Source of the DNA: Carya illinoinensis
Taxonomy: Eukaryota; Streptophyta; Magnoliopsida; Fagales; Juglandaceae
Direction of reading: 5' to 3'
Length of the DNA: 64,000 bases
Assembly: GCF_018687715.1 (NCBI RefSeq)
Contig: NC_056760.1
Span: forward strand, 10,404,001 to 10,468,000
Shown here: piece by piece, positions 23,190 through 35,600 of the stretch
Layout: the number at the start of each line of letters is the position of its first letter
Numbering within the stretch: the stretch's first letter is position 1
The notes under the pieces: model-generated
Told to the model about the DNA's origin: nothing
What the model saw: the letters and a program-made list of their open reading frames with translations, nothing else
Databases searched by the model: none
Translations under genes and position numbers: made by a program

Positions 23190-25784
23190 ATGGCAGCCTC
23201 TAAGCTCACTCTCCTTCTCACCCTTTTGTCCTTATTCAATGTACTTTCCTCAGTCTCACAAGGTAAATAAAGCAAAACCGAGAACCACCAATTTTGCTCA
23301 TTTATCTTCAATTCTTTATGTTCTCTGTTTGCAGCTAAATCGCCGTCGGTACTACCACTGGGACTGGCGCAAATCAAGCAGCAGCAGAAGGAAGACACCG
23401 AACCCTTCGTGGGTGTGAACATTGGTACCGATGTTTCAAGTCTACTATCACCCTCAGCTTTAATCTCTTTCCTCCAAGTCCAAAAGATTACTCACATCCG
23501 CCTCTACGATGCCGACCCCGACCTCCTCAAGGCTCTGGCTCGCACCAAGATCCGCGTCACCATCAGCGTCCCCAACAACCAGCTCCTCGCCATTGGCTCC
23601 TCCAATTCCACTGCCGCAGCTTGGGTCGGCCGAAATGTCGTCGGTTTCTACCCGGAAACCCTCATCTCCGCCATTGCCGTCGGCGACGAGGTCTTAACCA
23701 CTGTGCCCTCCTCAGCTCCTCTTCTTCTCCCAGCCATTGAGTCCCTCTATAGCGCTTTAGTCGCAGCAAACCTTCACACCCAGATCAAGATTTCGACTCC
23801 ACATGCCGCCTCGATAGTTCTCGATCCTTTTCCCCCTTCTCAAGCTTTCTTTAATCAAAGCTTGAGTTCTGTTGTACTTCCGTTGCTTCAGTTCCTTTCG
23901 AGAACTGGATCCCCTTTAATGATGAACCTTTATCCTTACTACGTATTTATGCAAAACAAAGGTGTGGTTCCCTTGGACAATTCTTTGTTTAAGCCCTTGA
24001 CACCCTCGAAAGAAATGGTCGATCCAAACACTTTGCTCCACTATACCAACGTACTCGATGCCATGATTGATGCGGCCTATTTCTCGATGAAGAACCTCAA
24101 CGTCACTGACGTTCCGGTCCTTGTCACCGAGACTGGTTGGCCTTCAAAGGGCGATTCGAAAGAGCCTTATGCCACAATTGACAATGCGGATACGTATAAT
24201 TCCAACCTGATCAAGCATATTCTTGACCGTAGCGGAACCCCTTTGCACCCGGAGATGACGTCCAGTGTGTATATATACGAGTTGTTCAACGAGGACCTGA
24301 GGTCCCCGCCGGTATCGGAGGCTAATTGGGGGTTGTTTTATGGAAATTCGACGGCGGTGTACTTGCTTCACGTCTCGGGAAGTGGGACTTTTCTGGCCAA
24401 CGACACGACGAATCAGACGTACTGTGTGGCCATGGATGGGGTGGACTCGAAGACGTTGCAGGCTGCGTTGGATTGGGCATGTGGTCCGGGGCGGGCTAAT
24501 TGCTCGGAGGTTCAGCCAGGGGAGAGTTGTTACCAGCCTAACACCGTGAAGAGCCACGCTTCTTATGCGTTTGATAGCTATTACCAGAAGGAAGGGAGGT
24601 CTGCTGGTTCTTGCGACTTCAAGGGTGTGGCCACGATCACCACCAGTGATCCAAGTAAGTTTTTAATTATATTATGAATTTTAAAGAACTTGGGTGTTTG
24701 AGATTTTAGTCTTTCAATTCAATGCAAGTGAGCAACTAGTTCTATGTATACCTCTGGATTTGCTGCTACAATTTGGCTGGGAAAAGACCCAATGAGAGAA
24801 CTAGCTGTTTCTTCTGTTCCCTGGTGTCATTTGTGCTAAATTGCGTCTCATGGCTTTGTTTAGTGAAAAGAGTCGAAAAAACTCTAGTTTTGGTTGCTTT
24901 CAAGGCTAATTCGATTCCACTGGGGTCAAGTAAAACTGAAAACACACGCTCTGCGGCTTCAGTCACGGAGAACTCATACTCTCACGGGTCACAAGTCATC
25001 ACTTTGATGACTTCAGAGAGTGAAAAGATGTGTGGCTCCCCACCTGGCAGCACACTGTCTCTTATGTGATTGGAATGTGGACAGAAAGGGCTGGTAATTT
25101 GCATTTCCTAATTGGAAGTATGATTTCCCTTTTGGAAATTGGTTCCTCTGTGGATCTCATAATGCCCTGCCACTCCAAAAGATTCTAGAAATTTTGTCCT
25201 GGTCAAGGTTGCATTCCTTCAGGAGAATGCTTTCTTACGACATCCCTGCAAGCAAACTTCCATTATATAAGCATACAATGTTGCCTTGTATCTACTAAAG
25301 ATTCCCTTAGGCAAAAGGGCTCCACATTGTTTGTACATCTCCTGTTTCTATGTCCTCCATGGATGAATCTAATCTTTTGATTTCCTCCCTTGTGGGGAAT
25401 TTTTTTGTAGGTCACGGGAGCTGTATATTTCCTGGAAGGTGAGAAAAGCGGGCTTTTTATAGTTTATTGCTCCTCTCTTCTACGTGTAACATGCAACTTT
25501 TAGGCAGCATTTTGCTGTTACCCCTGCAGTTATTAAGAGCATTATTTTTAAGGAAACTTGCGTTGTGTTCTGAGCAAGCTGTATTTAAATTTGTGTACAG
25601 TAAGAAGGTAACCAACACAACAAAGCAGGCAGTGAACACGACGCATGCAAGTGGTGCAGCGGACAGTCTAAGATTTGTCACCTTCTGCAGCTGGCGAACG
25701 AGTGCAATCAACAAGGGGTTGCACGTTTTGTTGCTTGTAACTTTCAATATTTTGTTTTTCATTCCTCTAGTAACTCCATTATGA
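23190..25784 (+). CDS. Glucan endo-1,3-beta-glucosidase, GH17 + X8, GPI-anchored
   Basis: Hydrolyses beta-1,3-glucan (callose) at the cell surface. Exons: 23190-23262, 23335-24654, 25411-25438 (a 28-bp microexon), 25601-25784; 534 aa, phases consistent. A signal peptide (residues 1-24, hydrophobic LLLTLLSLFNVL) is followed by the GH17 barrel. The barrel has the presumed acid Glu in AIAVGDEVL (NE in many members) and the nucleophile Glu in VTETGWPSKGD. An X8/CBM43 domain with conserved Cys (YCVAMDG, ALDWACGPG, SCYQPN, GSCDFKG, GSCIFPG) follows. The C-terminus ends in a hydrophobic tail (LHVLLLVTFNILFFIPLV) after a small-residue stretch, the form of a GPI-attachment signal. This architecture is typical of plasmodesmal or plasma-membrane callases, and an At1g11820-like orthologue is likely. 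Intron 2 (756 bp) begins with an in-frame stop at 24675-24677. Confidence 0.92.
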
Positions 25785-28060
25785 GGTAGAAAAATAAAGC
25801 AAAATTTTGAAATGTAGTATTAGTTTGTAATAAGCTCTCGGCTATGGATCTCGTGTCTTTGTTTGGGTGGGAGGTGAAGTGTACATGGACGGGAAAGCAA
25901 GATACATGTGGTAAGGGAAAGAAAAGGTGAAGTGTCTTTCAAAGCTTTTCTTTTGCTATTTTGAATAGGAAGCTGAAAAAAAGGAATTCTCCTATATAAT
26001 CATTGCGAAGAGGAAAGAGGAAGTTGTGTATTCATTGTTCTTGGTTGCTTGTCAACTGCATCAAGATTGGCTAGACTATCATCTTGTTAGTTAGTACAAA
26101 GGCAATGCTCTGTTTTTTAAGAGAAGTTGGCGAGATTGACTCAGATTCGCCGCCCCAACTGTTGATTTGGTGTGAAGTACTACGTATCCAATGCAAGTTA
26201 CTGATCTCATCCCAGTTTGTCATTAATTAATAGGTGTGCGGTGCCCGTGGAAAGAGATTGTGAATGCGTCCTTCATCACACTGCCCAGAAAGCGGTATAT
26301 TTGTACTAGCTGCATTCGGATAGCTGCATGTGGATATTTAGAGTATTCTTTAACACTTCTCACTATTATTTATTATTTTATTATTATTTTTTATCTATTT
26401 TTAATACTATTCATTACTTTTTATCTATTTTTTATTATCATTTATTACTTTATTATCACTTTTTATTTTTTATTTTTTATTACTATTCATAATTTTTCTC
26501 AACATCTAAGCTCACCCGCGACTTGAACATTGAACATCTGCATTTTGAACTAGAACTTCCTGTGGGCATGAGCCAGCCCCCATTATACCAGTTCCAGCAT
26601 CACCAAAAGACTAGGGGCTTAAACTGTGCTCCATTTTTCTGGTTGAGTAATGAGGAGAGGGACCAATGGTCTAACCTCTTTCACATCCAATGATGACGCC
26701 ATGCTTTTGGAAGATAGCCTGTTGATTTTGTACATTTGCTCTGTTTGTTTGGACGAGTATAGTATTGTTCATGGAAATCAGTATGTTTTCCTAATCAAGT
26801 CATAAGAGTTCACATGGTAATAATGGTAGCATGAAAACTGTTTGTCGTCATTGGAAAAGAGTAAAAAAAAAAAAAAAAAAAAAAACCCAGTTCTTTCGTG
26901 GCCCCTCACCAGCATCTTGCCTTCAGACCAAGTGAATGGTACCCTTAATATTTATACTCCTCAGCCACAACTCCAAAAGAATGTGTTACAATTCTTGTCT
27001 CTGTAATCACAACTATTTTATAATGCATTACGGTGCAGAACAGAACAAATTGTCAAACAACATTATGCACTCTCTCTCTCTCTCTGCGCTTTTTGTCTCT
27101 GTAATGGCTAGCTTGCCTGATGTTTTCGCTATTCCTCGTCAAGATAATTTCCTCACCGAAAGAAAGAAAGAAAGCAGGACATGGGAGGGTGAGGTAGCTA
27201 TCATTATTCCAAAAGACTAAACGCAATGCAAAACATAAAAAAAGTCCGAGGAATCGTATTAAATAATTTGTTTGGTCTCATAATTGACAGCTAAAAAAGC
27301 GGTTGATAAGGCACTTGATTAGTTGGATTTGCTTCGAATCATTTATTCCAATGTGAACTCAAACAATTTTAATGCATCTAATTTTAATTTCTATGCATTC
27401 TTGAACAACATACGTTAACAGAAATTACTTCATGCCAGAAAAATAAACCCCAAAGTGCTCTCAAAAAGTGGAAGAAGAGTTGTTTAAACAAAAAGTATAG
27501 GATTGCAGCAATTAGCTGAAGATGTTTGATTTATTGGAAATGCTTCGCTCCATTTTTTTTTAAATTCTCAATTGGATTGCTTGTTTCTATATAATTGGAC
27601 AATGGACTCGTTAGATATGAAATATATATTAAGAACTAAAAAAAAACAATTGGTGCTATATGTGCTCAAAGGTTTAAATGAAGTCTTAAATGCATTTTAG
27701 CAAGGAAAAGTTTGAATGCAAGTGTTTTGGAGCACCCCTTGCGAACGAAACGTGACCTGGCAAAACAAAGACGTTGCATTTGGCATTTTGGTGTGGGATT
27801 GATCTATGAGTTCCATGCCTTCTCTCCGATTTCCCCCCGGTAGTCGAACCTCCCATTCTCTTCTTCTCCAATCAACTGAACCATGTCCCGTAGTATCCCC
27901 TTCTCTTCTCTTCTCAATCTCTGAAACGTCAAGACGCCTTCTCCATTTCCTGTACAAAGCCCTTATATTTTCTTCTCCCATCTACCCTAGCCACATTCGT
28001 CGTATCCAAAGTTTAATCCCCTTTAGCCAAACCTCGTAGAAAGTTCCTGTAGACAGATCT
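25785..28060. other. AT-rich spacer downstream of the glucanase gene
   Basis: Contains the glucanase 3' UTR, a T/A-rich low-complexity block at about 26360-26500, a poly-A run at 26864-26885 and a short CT run at 27070-27084. A C/T-rich stretch at 27,800-28,040 may be the degraded 5' part of the Der-type pseudogene that follows. No intact gene was seen. Confidence 0.45.
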
Positions 28061-28068
28061 ATCTTCTA

Positions 28069-28328
28069 TGTTATAAATCTTTGTTTTTGTGGTGAAATGC
28101 TAGTTTAATTCCGAGGAAGGAGGCTCTTGTGTATAATACACCAGATGATCATGTTACTCGAGATATAAGAGAAGGTGTTGCCAAGTTGGATGATCTGCAA
28201 TTTAGAGTGTTGGATTCGGTTGGCTTAGAAATAGCATCATCTTTGAGGTCTATTCTTGACCGAACTTTAAAAATGACAGCAAATGTGTTAAGAGGTCTCA
28301 ATTTGCGGTATTCCTCATAGATGTGAAG
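28069..28328 (+). pseudogene. Fragment of a Der/EngA-type GTPase (broken)
   Basis: One frame reads EALVYNTPDDHVTRDIREG, then VLDSVGLEIASS and SILDRTLKMTANVL. This matches the G1-G3 region of plant DER (EngA-like) GTPases involved in ribosome assembly. After NVL the frame shifts, and QFAVFLIDVK appears in the next frame (28294-28327), so a small indel lies near 28288-28292. Upstream the P-loop region (about 28089-28112) is degenerate, with a missing codon, a Gly-to-Val change and a stop. No intron was seen in the matched part, which would suit a retrocopy, but this is inference. It lies just left of the putative Mutator-like element. Confidence 0.65.
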
Positions 28329-28744
28329 TTGTTTTCATGGATGACTTTCCGGAATTATTTTTTTGTTTTAGTATTTTGGATGACTTTCTGAAATTATTCC
28401 TCATAGACGGGAGGTTGTCGTTGTTGTGCTATTGGAGAAAGAGTAGCCGAACTGGGGGAGGAACGAGAGAGTAGTCGGCTTGATCTTTTTTCTCTCAGTT
28501 CTTCTATGCACAATCGTCGCATGCAGACGCTGTGCAGTCAGCTGACGTGGCGTCATGCCACGTCAGTCGATAATATTAAAAAAAAAAAAACGAAATCGAA
28601 GGAATACGAAAATTGAAGAAAGAAAAGGACATTAATTTCGTGATTTCCCGCTTTTGTGTGGGAGAGAAGATTCTCGCGAGCGAACGGACAAAGCTGGGGC
28701 CGAAGATTTCGTTTGGGTACAGAAGAGGGATCGCAGCTTCACCT

Positions 28745-28995
28745 CATTTCGTTGGTGAGTTGGTTTGGGTCAAGCCAGAGATTCGTTTGGGTCAGGCTCG
28801 TCCCTGGTGGGCTTCGTCTGGGTCAGGCTCGTGGGCCAGGCGGATGGGTTGGTCACTGTTCGTGGGTCGGTGAGCTGTTCGTGGGTCGGTTCGTGGGTCT
28901 GTTTGGTGGGTCTGTGAGCTGTTGGACGTGCAGTTCGTGGGTCGGTTTGGTAGGTCGGTGAGCTACTCGTGGGTCTGTTCGTGGGTCATCTTCGT
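28745..28995 (+). repeat. GTGGGTC-rich minisatellite in the FAR1-side leader
   Basis: Irregular tandem repetition of words such as ggttcgtgggtcggt and gtgagctgttcgtgggtc, in the presumed 5' leader of the transposase gene. No convincing protein. Confidence 0.65.
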
Positions 28996-30079
28996 CCCCA
29001 TACCGAGGCACCACCACGGCCACCTCTCAGGTTCTGGTTGAGGTCTGTTTTTGGTCTGGTTTGACAAAACTTGTGTAGCATGCCAATGTATATTTCAGAT
29101 GTACTTTCTGTGTTAGGCTGATGAGGATTGAATTACTAAATGAAATGTAGCCTGCTAGTTCTAGTTAGGATCGGTCTGACTATTTTTTTTGTTGAGCAAG
29201 AAAGACTTAATTTTTATAGGATTTAATTCTTTGTGCTGAATGTTATGGAGTTACTCAGTGTTTGTGATGGGTATGAGTTTGGTTGTTGGAGTAAATTTGA
29301 AAAAATAGCAGTGACACTCCATAATGGTTATTGTTTTGAGTTAGATACTAGTTGTTCTTATGATTGATTGAGCTAGCCAGTATTCATCTGGATCAGCATA
29401 ATAGTCAGCTTTGATCTGTACATTTTATTAAGATCTTAAGGACTGTAACCTGTAAGCTCAATGAGTTCATGCGCATAGGATGATATTGACATGAAAATCT
29501 ATTTAAAACTCATTTTAGAATTACACCACGCATGCCTCTTATATATATATATATATAATTACTTTATAAACAACAGATGATTTATTTTGTAATAGTTAAA
29601 ATTTTAAATCAACTGGGTTGGGTAAAATAATCCAAAATATAAAAACAATTGAACAACTATAATTAGTAAGAAATCAAAAGGTAATTCATAATATAAACAC
29701 AATTTGTTACTATAATTAGTAAGATCTGTCATGTTTAATTTAATTCACTATATAAACACAATTTCTGAATTTATATAGTAAGACATGTCATGTATGTATA
29801 GTATATACATACTATTTAAATGATTTTATAAACATGGTATAATTTTTTTAGTCTTTATTTATTTTTCATGCCATTCCTATTTTTCATGCATACATAACAT
29901 TTGGACATAATTATGTACAAGTTGTACAGGTCATGGGAAAAGGGGAAGAACACGCTTCTCCCTTAACATCATGTAGCTTAAATCCCCAAAGCTCGATATG
30001 TTATGTGATAATTAAAAAACTAATTCAACTCAATGATTGTGACCATAAATTTAATTATTATTATTATTATTATTGTGTT

Positions 30080-33000
30080 AGGACATCCGTCAAACAAGTT
30101 TACCAAACTTTCCAAATTACATGCACGGTTACTTTGGACCAGTGCCTGCATGGTCAGCAGCTTTCCAACATATCCAGATGGCAACAAAGATCCAAGGAAC
30201 ATTCAGGTGGTTCTTCAACTTCTATCTTGTATTTTATTTTAGTCAAAAATTTATTATTATTTACTTTTTAATTTGGTATAATTTTTTTTGTCTTAAGCAA
30301 AACGTTGGTTACCCATATCAATATGGGATGCGACCTCCAATGCCATTTGTTGCTACAAGCTCTGCACCAAGCGCATTAACATGTCAAGAAGAGATATCTG
30401 ATGCAGTGGAAACTGAAGCGCAATGTACTTCCGCTCAAGTTGATTCTGAAATTATGTTGGATAGTCCAGATGAATGGGTAACTGACGATGGCACTCCCAT
30501 TCCAGCACAAGTGGTGTCATCATCGAATGGTGAGGATATGATTAAGGAGCCAAAGTCCGGGATGGAATTCAATTCTTTTGAAGATTTGTTGAGCTATTAT
30601 AAGCATTATGCAAAACAATGCGGGTTTGGGGTGATGACACAGAGGAGTGAGAGGTCAGAGGATCAAAGTGTCAGATATGTCACTCTTGGTTGTGCACGGG
30701 GAGAAAAGGCCCGCATTAAGAGTTCCAATATCGCCAACCCACGTCCGACAGGAAAGACGGACTGTAAGGCACACATTAATGCGTTAAGAGTCGAGGGAAA
30801 GATGCGGTTGACAACAGTCCATAATACACATAATCATCATACCAGCCCACAAAAATCCCTTTTTTTCCGATGTAACCGAGAAGAGAGTGACACCGTTAAA
30901 AGAGTGCTAGACACAAACGACTTAGCTGGCATCCGGCTGAATAAGAGTTACGGATCTCTTGTCGTTGGCGCAGGTGGCTTTGAGAACTTGCCCTTTTTGG
31001 AAAAGGACTGTCGCAATTACATCAACAAAACCCGTCATCTTCGACTTGGTGCAGGTGGTGCTGGAGCACTTTGAGATTATTTTCTGAGGATGCAGTATAA
31101 GAATAACGAGTTTTTTGCATTAATGGATCTAGACGATGAGGGGAGGTTAAGGAATGTTTTTTGGGCAGATCCACGTAGTCGGGCTGCCTATAAGTATTTT
31201 GGTGACGTGGTCACATTCGACACCACATACCTGACTAATAGGTATGGGATGCCTTTTGCACCATTCGTTGGTGTAAACCACCACGGGCAATCGATTCTGT
31301 TGGGAGCTGGGTTGATTTCTAATGAGGACACAGAGACCTTTACATGGCTATTCCAGACCTTGTTGCAGTGTATGGATGGTATAGCTCCAAAGGCTATAAT
31401 TACTGATCAAGAAAGAGCAATGAAAAATGCAATTGTTCTTGTCTTTCCGGAGACCCGACATAGATTTTGCCTATGACATATACTTAAGAAAGTCCCTGAG
31501 AAGTTTTGGTCATATGCAGCCTACAAGAGTGGGCTGAAAATGCAGCTGATGAAATGTGTGTACAATTCACAAACTATTGAGGCATTTGAAAAATGTTGGG
31601 CAGAGTTTATTAGTACATACGAGTTACATGAGAATTTGTGGTTGAAAAGTTTATATGCAGAGCGTGAGCATTGGGTACCGATTTTTGTAAAAGAGCACTT
31701 TTGGGCTGGAATGAGTACAACCCAACGCAGCGAGAGTATGAATGTTTTTTTTTACGGTTATGTCCATTCAAAAACAAACTTGAAGGAGTTTGTTGACCAG
31801 TTTGACAGTGCACTAAAGAAAAAAATTGAGAATGAAAATCAGGCAGAATTTCAGTCATTTAGTGGTACCATTCCCTGCGTTTCTAGATCTCCAATTGAGA
31901 AGAAATTTCAAGATTTGTACATTAATGCAAAATTTAAGGAAGTTCAACAACAAGTAATTGGTGTGCTTGACTTGGACCCAGCTCTGCTAACATCGGATGG
32001 TGTAATCAACAGTTATTTGGTAGAAGATGAGGTCCGTATTCAAGAGTATTCAAAACAAGTTACATATTCTGTGCAGTTTAATGTGAATGATTGCAATGCG
32101 AAGTGTTCGTGTGGGTTATTTGAGATGAGGGGGATAGTGTGTAGGCATATTTTGGCGGTATTCAAATGTAACAGTGTAAAAGTATTGCCAGACTAGTACA
32201 TTTTAGACCGATGGAGGAAGGACATCAAGAGGAGATACACGTTAATTCGGACTAGCTATGACGCAGGGGATCAGAGGCCAACTAGTAATAGATATTCAAT
32301 TCTTTTGAAATTGTGTTATGGGATGATAGATTATGCGGTGGATTCTAAAGACCAATTTAAAGATGCAAAGAAGCGGATACTAGAGATGACTGAAGCTTAT
32401 CGTCTGAACCAAAGCTCCTTTTCTATGATGCAAACAGGTTTGATGGCAATGAAAACACTTTAAATTGTTCTTTATAATTAGAAAAGAGGAATTCCAATAG
32501 GATACTTATTGTTATATCCTATTTAACATCTACTTGGATCAAATAGGACCAGAACCTGATTTGTCGACAATGGATACTACTGCAGTTGGTAGTTCACAAC
32601 AAGTCAAGAGTCCAAGGATTGTCAGGGAGAAAGGAAGACCTCCATCCCTTCGGAGAGCCTCCAGGATGGAGACAGACATGCGGAAGGTTAAAGCGAAACA
32701 AAAGAAATCACAACAGGGAGGAAAACGCAAAGAGGTAACTATCTCAACATTTGTGTGAGATATATTTTATTTTTATGCACGGTTACTTTAGATGTTATTT
32801 ATACACGTTAATTTCCATTGAGTTCAAAATACTTTGACGATTATTATTAGCGAGAGGAAGGAGAAAAAGCACCCCTGGGGACGCGAAGGAATTTATTTGA
32901 TGAAGGAGATACAACATCCATGGGGACGTGCATCAATTTTTTTGGGCCATCAGATGTAGATAATACCATAGGTCTTGGACAAGTGCCGGTATGATAAATA

Positions 33001-33226
33001 GATGGAAATCTGTTATACAGTTTCTTGGTTGGTCTAAATTTGTATTCTTATGAAATTTTTGTGAGTTATACAGTTTCTTGGTTGGTCTAAATTTGTATTC
33101 TTATGAAATTTCATGTGTTATAAACAGCCTGTCCTAGACAGCCCCGCTTTTGAGAGTAGTGGAATCCATCAGCGAGAATCAGTGATGGAGAGCCAAGAAA
33201 GTGTAAAATCTCTAAACTTTGCATAA
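30080..33226 (+). pseudogene. FAR1/FRS-type MULE transposase, three nonsense mutations
   Basis: Exons: about 30080-30206 (uncertain), 30298-32437, 32547-32734, 32851-32988, 33128-33226, with all splice sites and phases preserved. Domains in order: FAR1 zinc-finger DNA-binding domain (FNSFEDLLSYYKHYAKQCGF to NTHNHHTS); MULE transposase core (VTFDTTYLTN and IITDQERAMKNAI supply the acidic residues); SWIM zinc finger (CNAKCSCGLF...GIVCRHILAV); and a basic C-terminus with KGRPPSLRRASRM. The frame is broken at three points only: TGA 31072-31074 (GAL*DYFLRM), TGA 31474-31476 (HRFCL*HILKK, where W is expected) and TAG 32194-32196 (LPD*YILDRW). No frameshift was seen. The gene could be a dead autonomous MULE transposase or a recently lost FRS gene; the first is favoured by the context. 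Confidence 0.88.
33013..33112 (+). repeat. 51-bp tandem duplication in the transposase gene's last intron
   Basis: Two adjacent copies of a unit beginning gttatacagtttcttggttg start at about 33013 and 33064 and are nearly identical, so the duplication is recent. Confidence 0.85.
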
Positions 33227-33229
33227 TTA

Positions 33230-34347
33230 TGTGGATTTGTGTAGGCATATACGTGATGAGATTTTTTTTCGCATATTACAGATTTATTTTGGGTTGGATG
33301 GCACACAACCGGACCTTCCTGGGTGGTGATGGATCAAAATCACGTGCAAAAAGGGTGAGTTTAATGAAGCTTACCAAGAGGAGATTCATTGGTATGGGAT
33401 GTAAAATGTAAAAATGTGTGCCAAATATTTTCTGAAAATTAGTTAAGTTTTTAATAGGCATTTGGTATATATTAGTCGGTAATTCCCGAAAATGGGAAGA
33501 TGTTCATTGTTTTGTGTACTTCATTGATGTATGTGGATAGAAAGGTTAAGGTTAGTGGGAGAATTTTTTGTGAGTAATATAGGATGGGATGACAGATTAT
33601 GGATGTATGTGGATAGTTAAGTCATACTGATGATGGAATAACAGTGTAAATAGTTTCCATGGTTTTCTAGAGGAGTTGGTTATTACTTTTCGACCATTTT
33701 ATTCAACTGTATTGATGGAGAGCTTTCAATTTCATTACAAATTTGAAAAGAATTCCAGTAATATACTTGTGCACGTGCTGGAGCTATTTTGGCATGATAA
33801 GATGCAAAACAGGTTGGGTTCATATGCCTCTTCCCACAGCCATGCACATATGCCTATGTATAAGTAACAAAAAAAATTTGGTATGATATATTTCATATAA
33901 GAACTGTAAAAGAAATGGAAAGGATGCTTGGTTTTTCAAGTATGGTGTATTCAGAAAGAAAAGAAAAAGGAAAACGCTGCTTGTACACAGCATAGACTTG
34001 TAAACGCAATATCATGGGTTCGGCTCAGATCACACTCAAACAGGTTCAAAGATAAACTGAGTCTAGATATGGCAAATTTTTAAGATAAACAATAAATTAT
34101 CATAAATAGATTACATTATGTGGAAAAGGTAATAAACATACCAACATGCTTGGTATATGTTTGCATGATACATAGCTTGCCAAATAAAATCGATACCAAC
34201 TGTCAGATATAGGACAAGCATGATACAAAGCTTACCTTACATCAATTCGAACACTTACAAAAAGTCCAACTATTAGACTATTATGGACAGTTTCTGTACA
34301 TTCAGAATAAACTACTAACACTTAAACTCCAAACACCATATAAACCA
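33230..34347. other. Spacer between the convergent genes of the MULE
   Basis: AT-rich, without supported coding sequence. It should contain the 3' ends of both convergent transcription units. Confidence 0.45.
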
Positions 34348-34924
34348 TTACAAAATCACTTGGTAACAAAAGACAGCAACTACAAAAGCCCAAAAAAGAC
34401 GGAGCAATATGCGTGAACGTCTTAGTCTTGCTTCTTGCTCAAAAAGCAACAACTCCTTTTTAAAAAATGCCTCATCTCTACTGGATTGCTCCATCTCTCT
34501 CTTCTCAACTTGGGCTACTCTCATCCGAAGCTGAAACTCCATCTTCTCAATCTCACCGACTCTTATCTCCAGCTCTCTCTCCTTCCTTTCAATTTCATTT
34601 TTCCTTGCTCGTAGATCACACTCTTCGCAATTATCACTATCACTATCTGCCCACTTGAAGTAGTTACAATGTGGTAATCCCTGAATATTTTTGACATATA
34701 TAAAAGATGTTAGATTTAGACAATATTAATCATATTATTTGCCAAATCGAGATAATGAGTGAATAACTTACCTTTGTGTTGTATTTTGGACACCCAAAGA
34801 AGGGTCTTCTTGGATTTCTTGTGGTATTTGAGTATCTCAATATAGCTTCTTGCTCACAAAAGCACATTGGTTGACCCAAATTACGTTTGCCAGAACATGA
34901 GGAAGACAGTGATGAGGATGACAT
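34348..34924 (-). CDS. GRF-type zinc finger, coiled-coil, membrane-tail protein
   Basis: Two exons, 34772-34924 and 34348-34680, give an intact 161-aa protein. A Ser-rich start is followed by a GRF-type zinc finger (about residues 19-66: MCFCEQEAIL, TTRNPRRPFFGCPKYN, then CNYFKW), a family associated with single-stranded nucleic-acid binding. Next is a long charged helix of coiled-coil type (about residues 80-140, heptad-like ERKERELEIRVGEIEKMEFQ), and finally a hydrophobic tail (about residues 142-161, LLRLFWAFVVAVFCYQVIL) that could anchor it in a membrane. The leader appears to lie at about 35828-36330 and is spliced over a 5' UTR intron (about 34926-35827). Such genes are multi-copy in many plants, and the function is unknown. 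Here it converges on the FAR1-type transposase in what looks like one element. Confidence 0.8.
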
Positions 34925-35364
34925 TCTAACATAGATTGGGTCATGATGGAAATGCACACATATCAAAAGATACACATGTAGTCAAAATGGAAAGGCACAC
35001 ATATCCAATTGCATATGACTACAATGCACTTTTATGCATATTACTGATTTTACACCATTTTGAAAATTCCACATCGAATTGTTCTAAAACATGTGGGTTC
35101 ACCTCAGATTTTAATTGAAAACTATAGCTTATAAAAAAAAAACAGTTCACACGAACTAGGGATATGATCAGTTCTTTCTGCATTGCTCTGTTGACTTTTA
35201 ACTTTTATAATATAATAAGGAGGGTGTCATAACCAATACAACATACAGATCATGTGAGCCGATATCCAGGCTCCCAAATGCATTCTAACATAGGGGAAAA
35301 TGGAACAACTACTCCACAGCACATCACGGTTTAATAGATGGAAAAGTTGCATAGATTAGGAAAA

Positions 35365-35600
35365 ATAAACACTGCTACTAGCATCAATCAATCCCGAGAA
35401 CAACTATTGAATTCTAGTAAACATTACTACTAGCATCAATGAAACTCGAGAACAACATCTGAAACTCATAAACACTGCTAATAGCATCAATGAAACCCGA
35501 GAACAACATCTGAGACTCATAAACACTGCTAATAGCATCAATCAAACCCGAGAACAACATTTGAGACTCATAAACACTACTAATAGCATCAATCAAATAT
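35365..35600. repeat. 54-bp minisatellite (about four copies)
   Basis: Repeats of a unit containing ctaatagcatcaatcaaacc, cgagaacaacatctgagact and cataaacactg. An antisense frame of repeated DAISSVYESQMLFSG results only because 54 is a multiple of three. It lies inside the presumed 5' UTR intron of the GRF-finger gene. Confidence 0.9.

Noticed and set aside
23670..23690. Catalytic defect in the glucanase (VGDE in place of VGNE)
   Set aside because: The acid Glu is present; the residue before it varies in this subfamily.
24144..24557. 137-codon minus-strand frame
   Set aside because: Shadow of the GC-rich GH17 exon.
35414..35596. Repeat peptide DAISSVYESQMLFSG as a protein
   Set aside because: Direct consequence of a 54-bp minisatellite being divisible by three.
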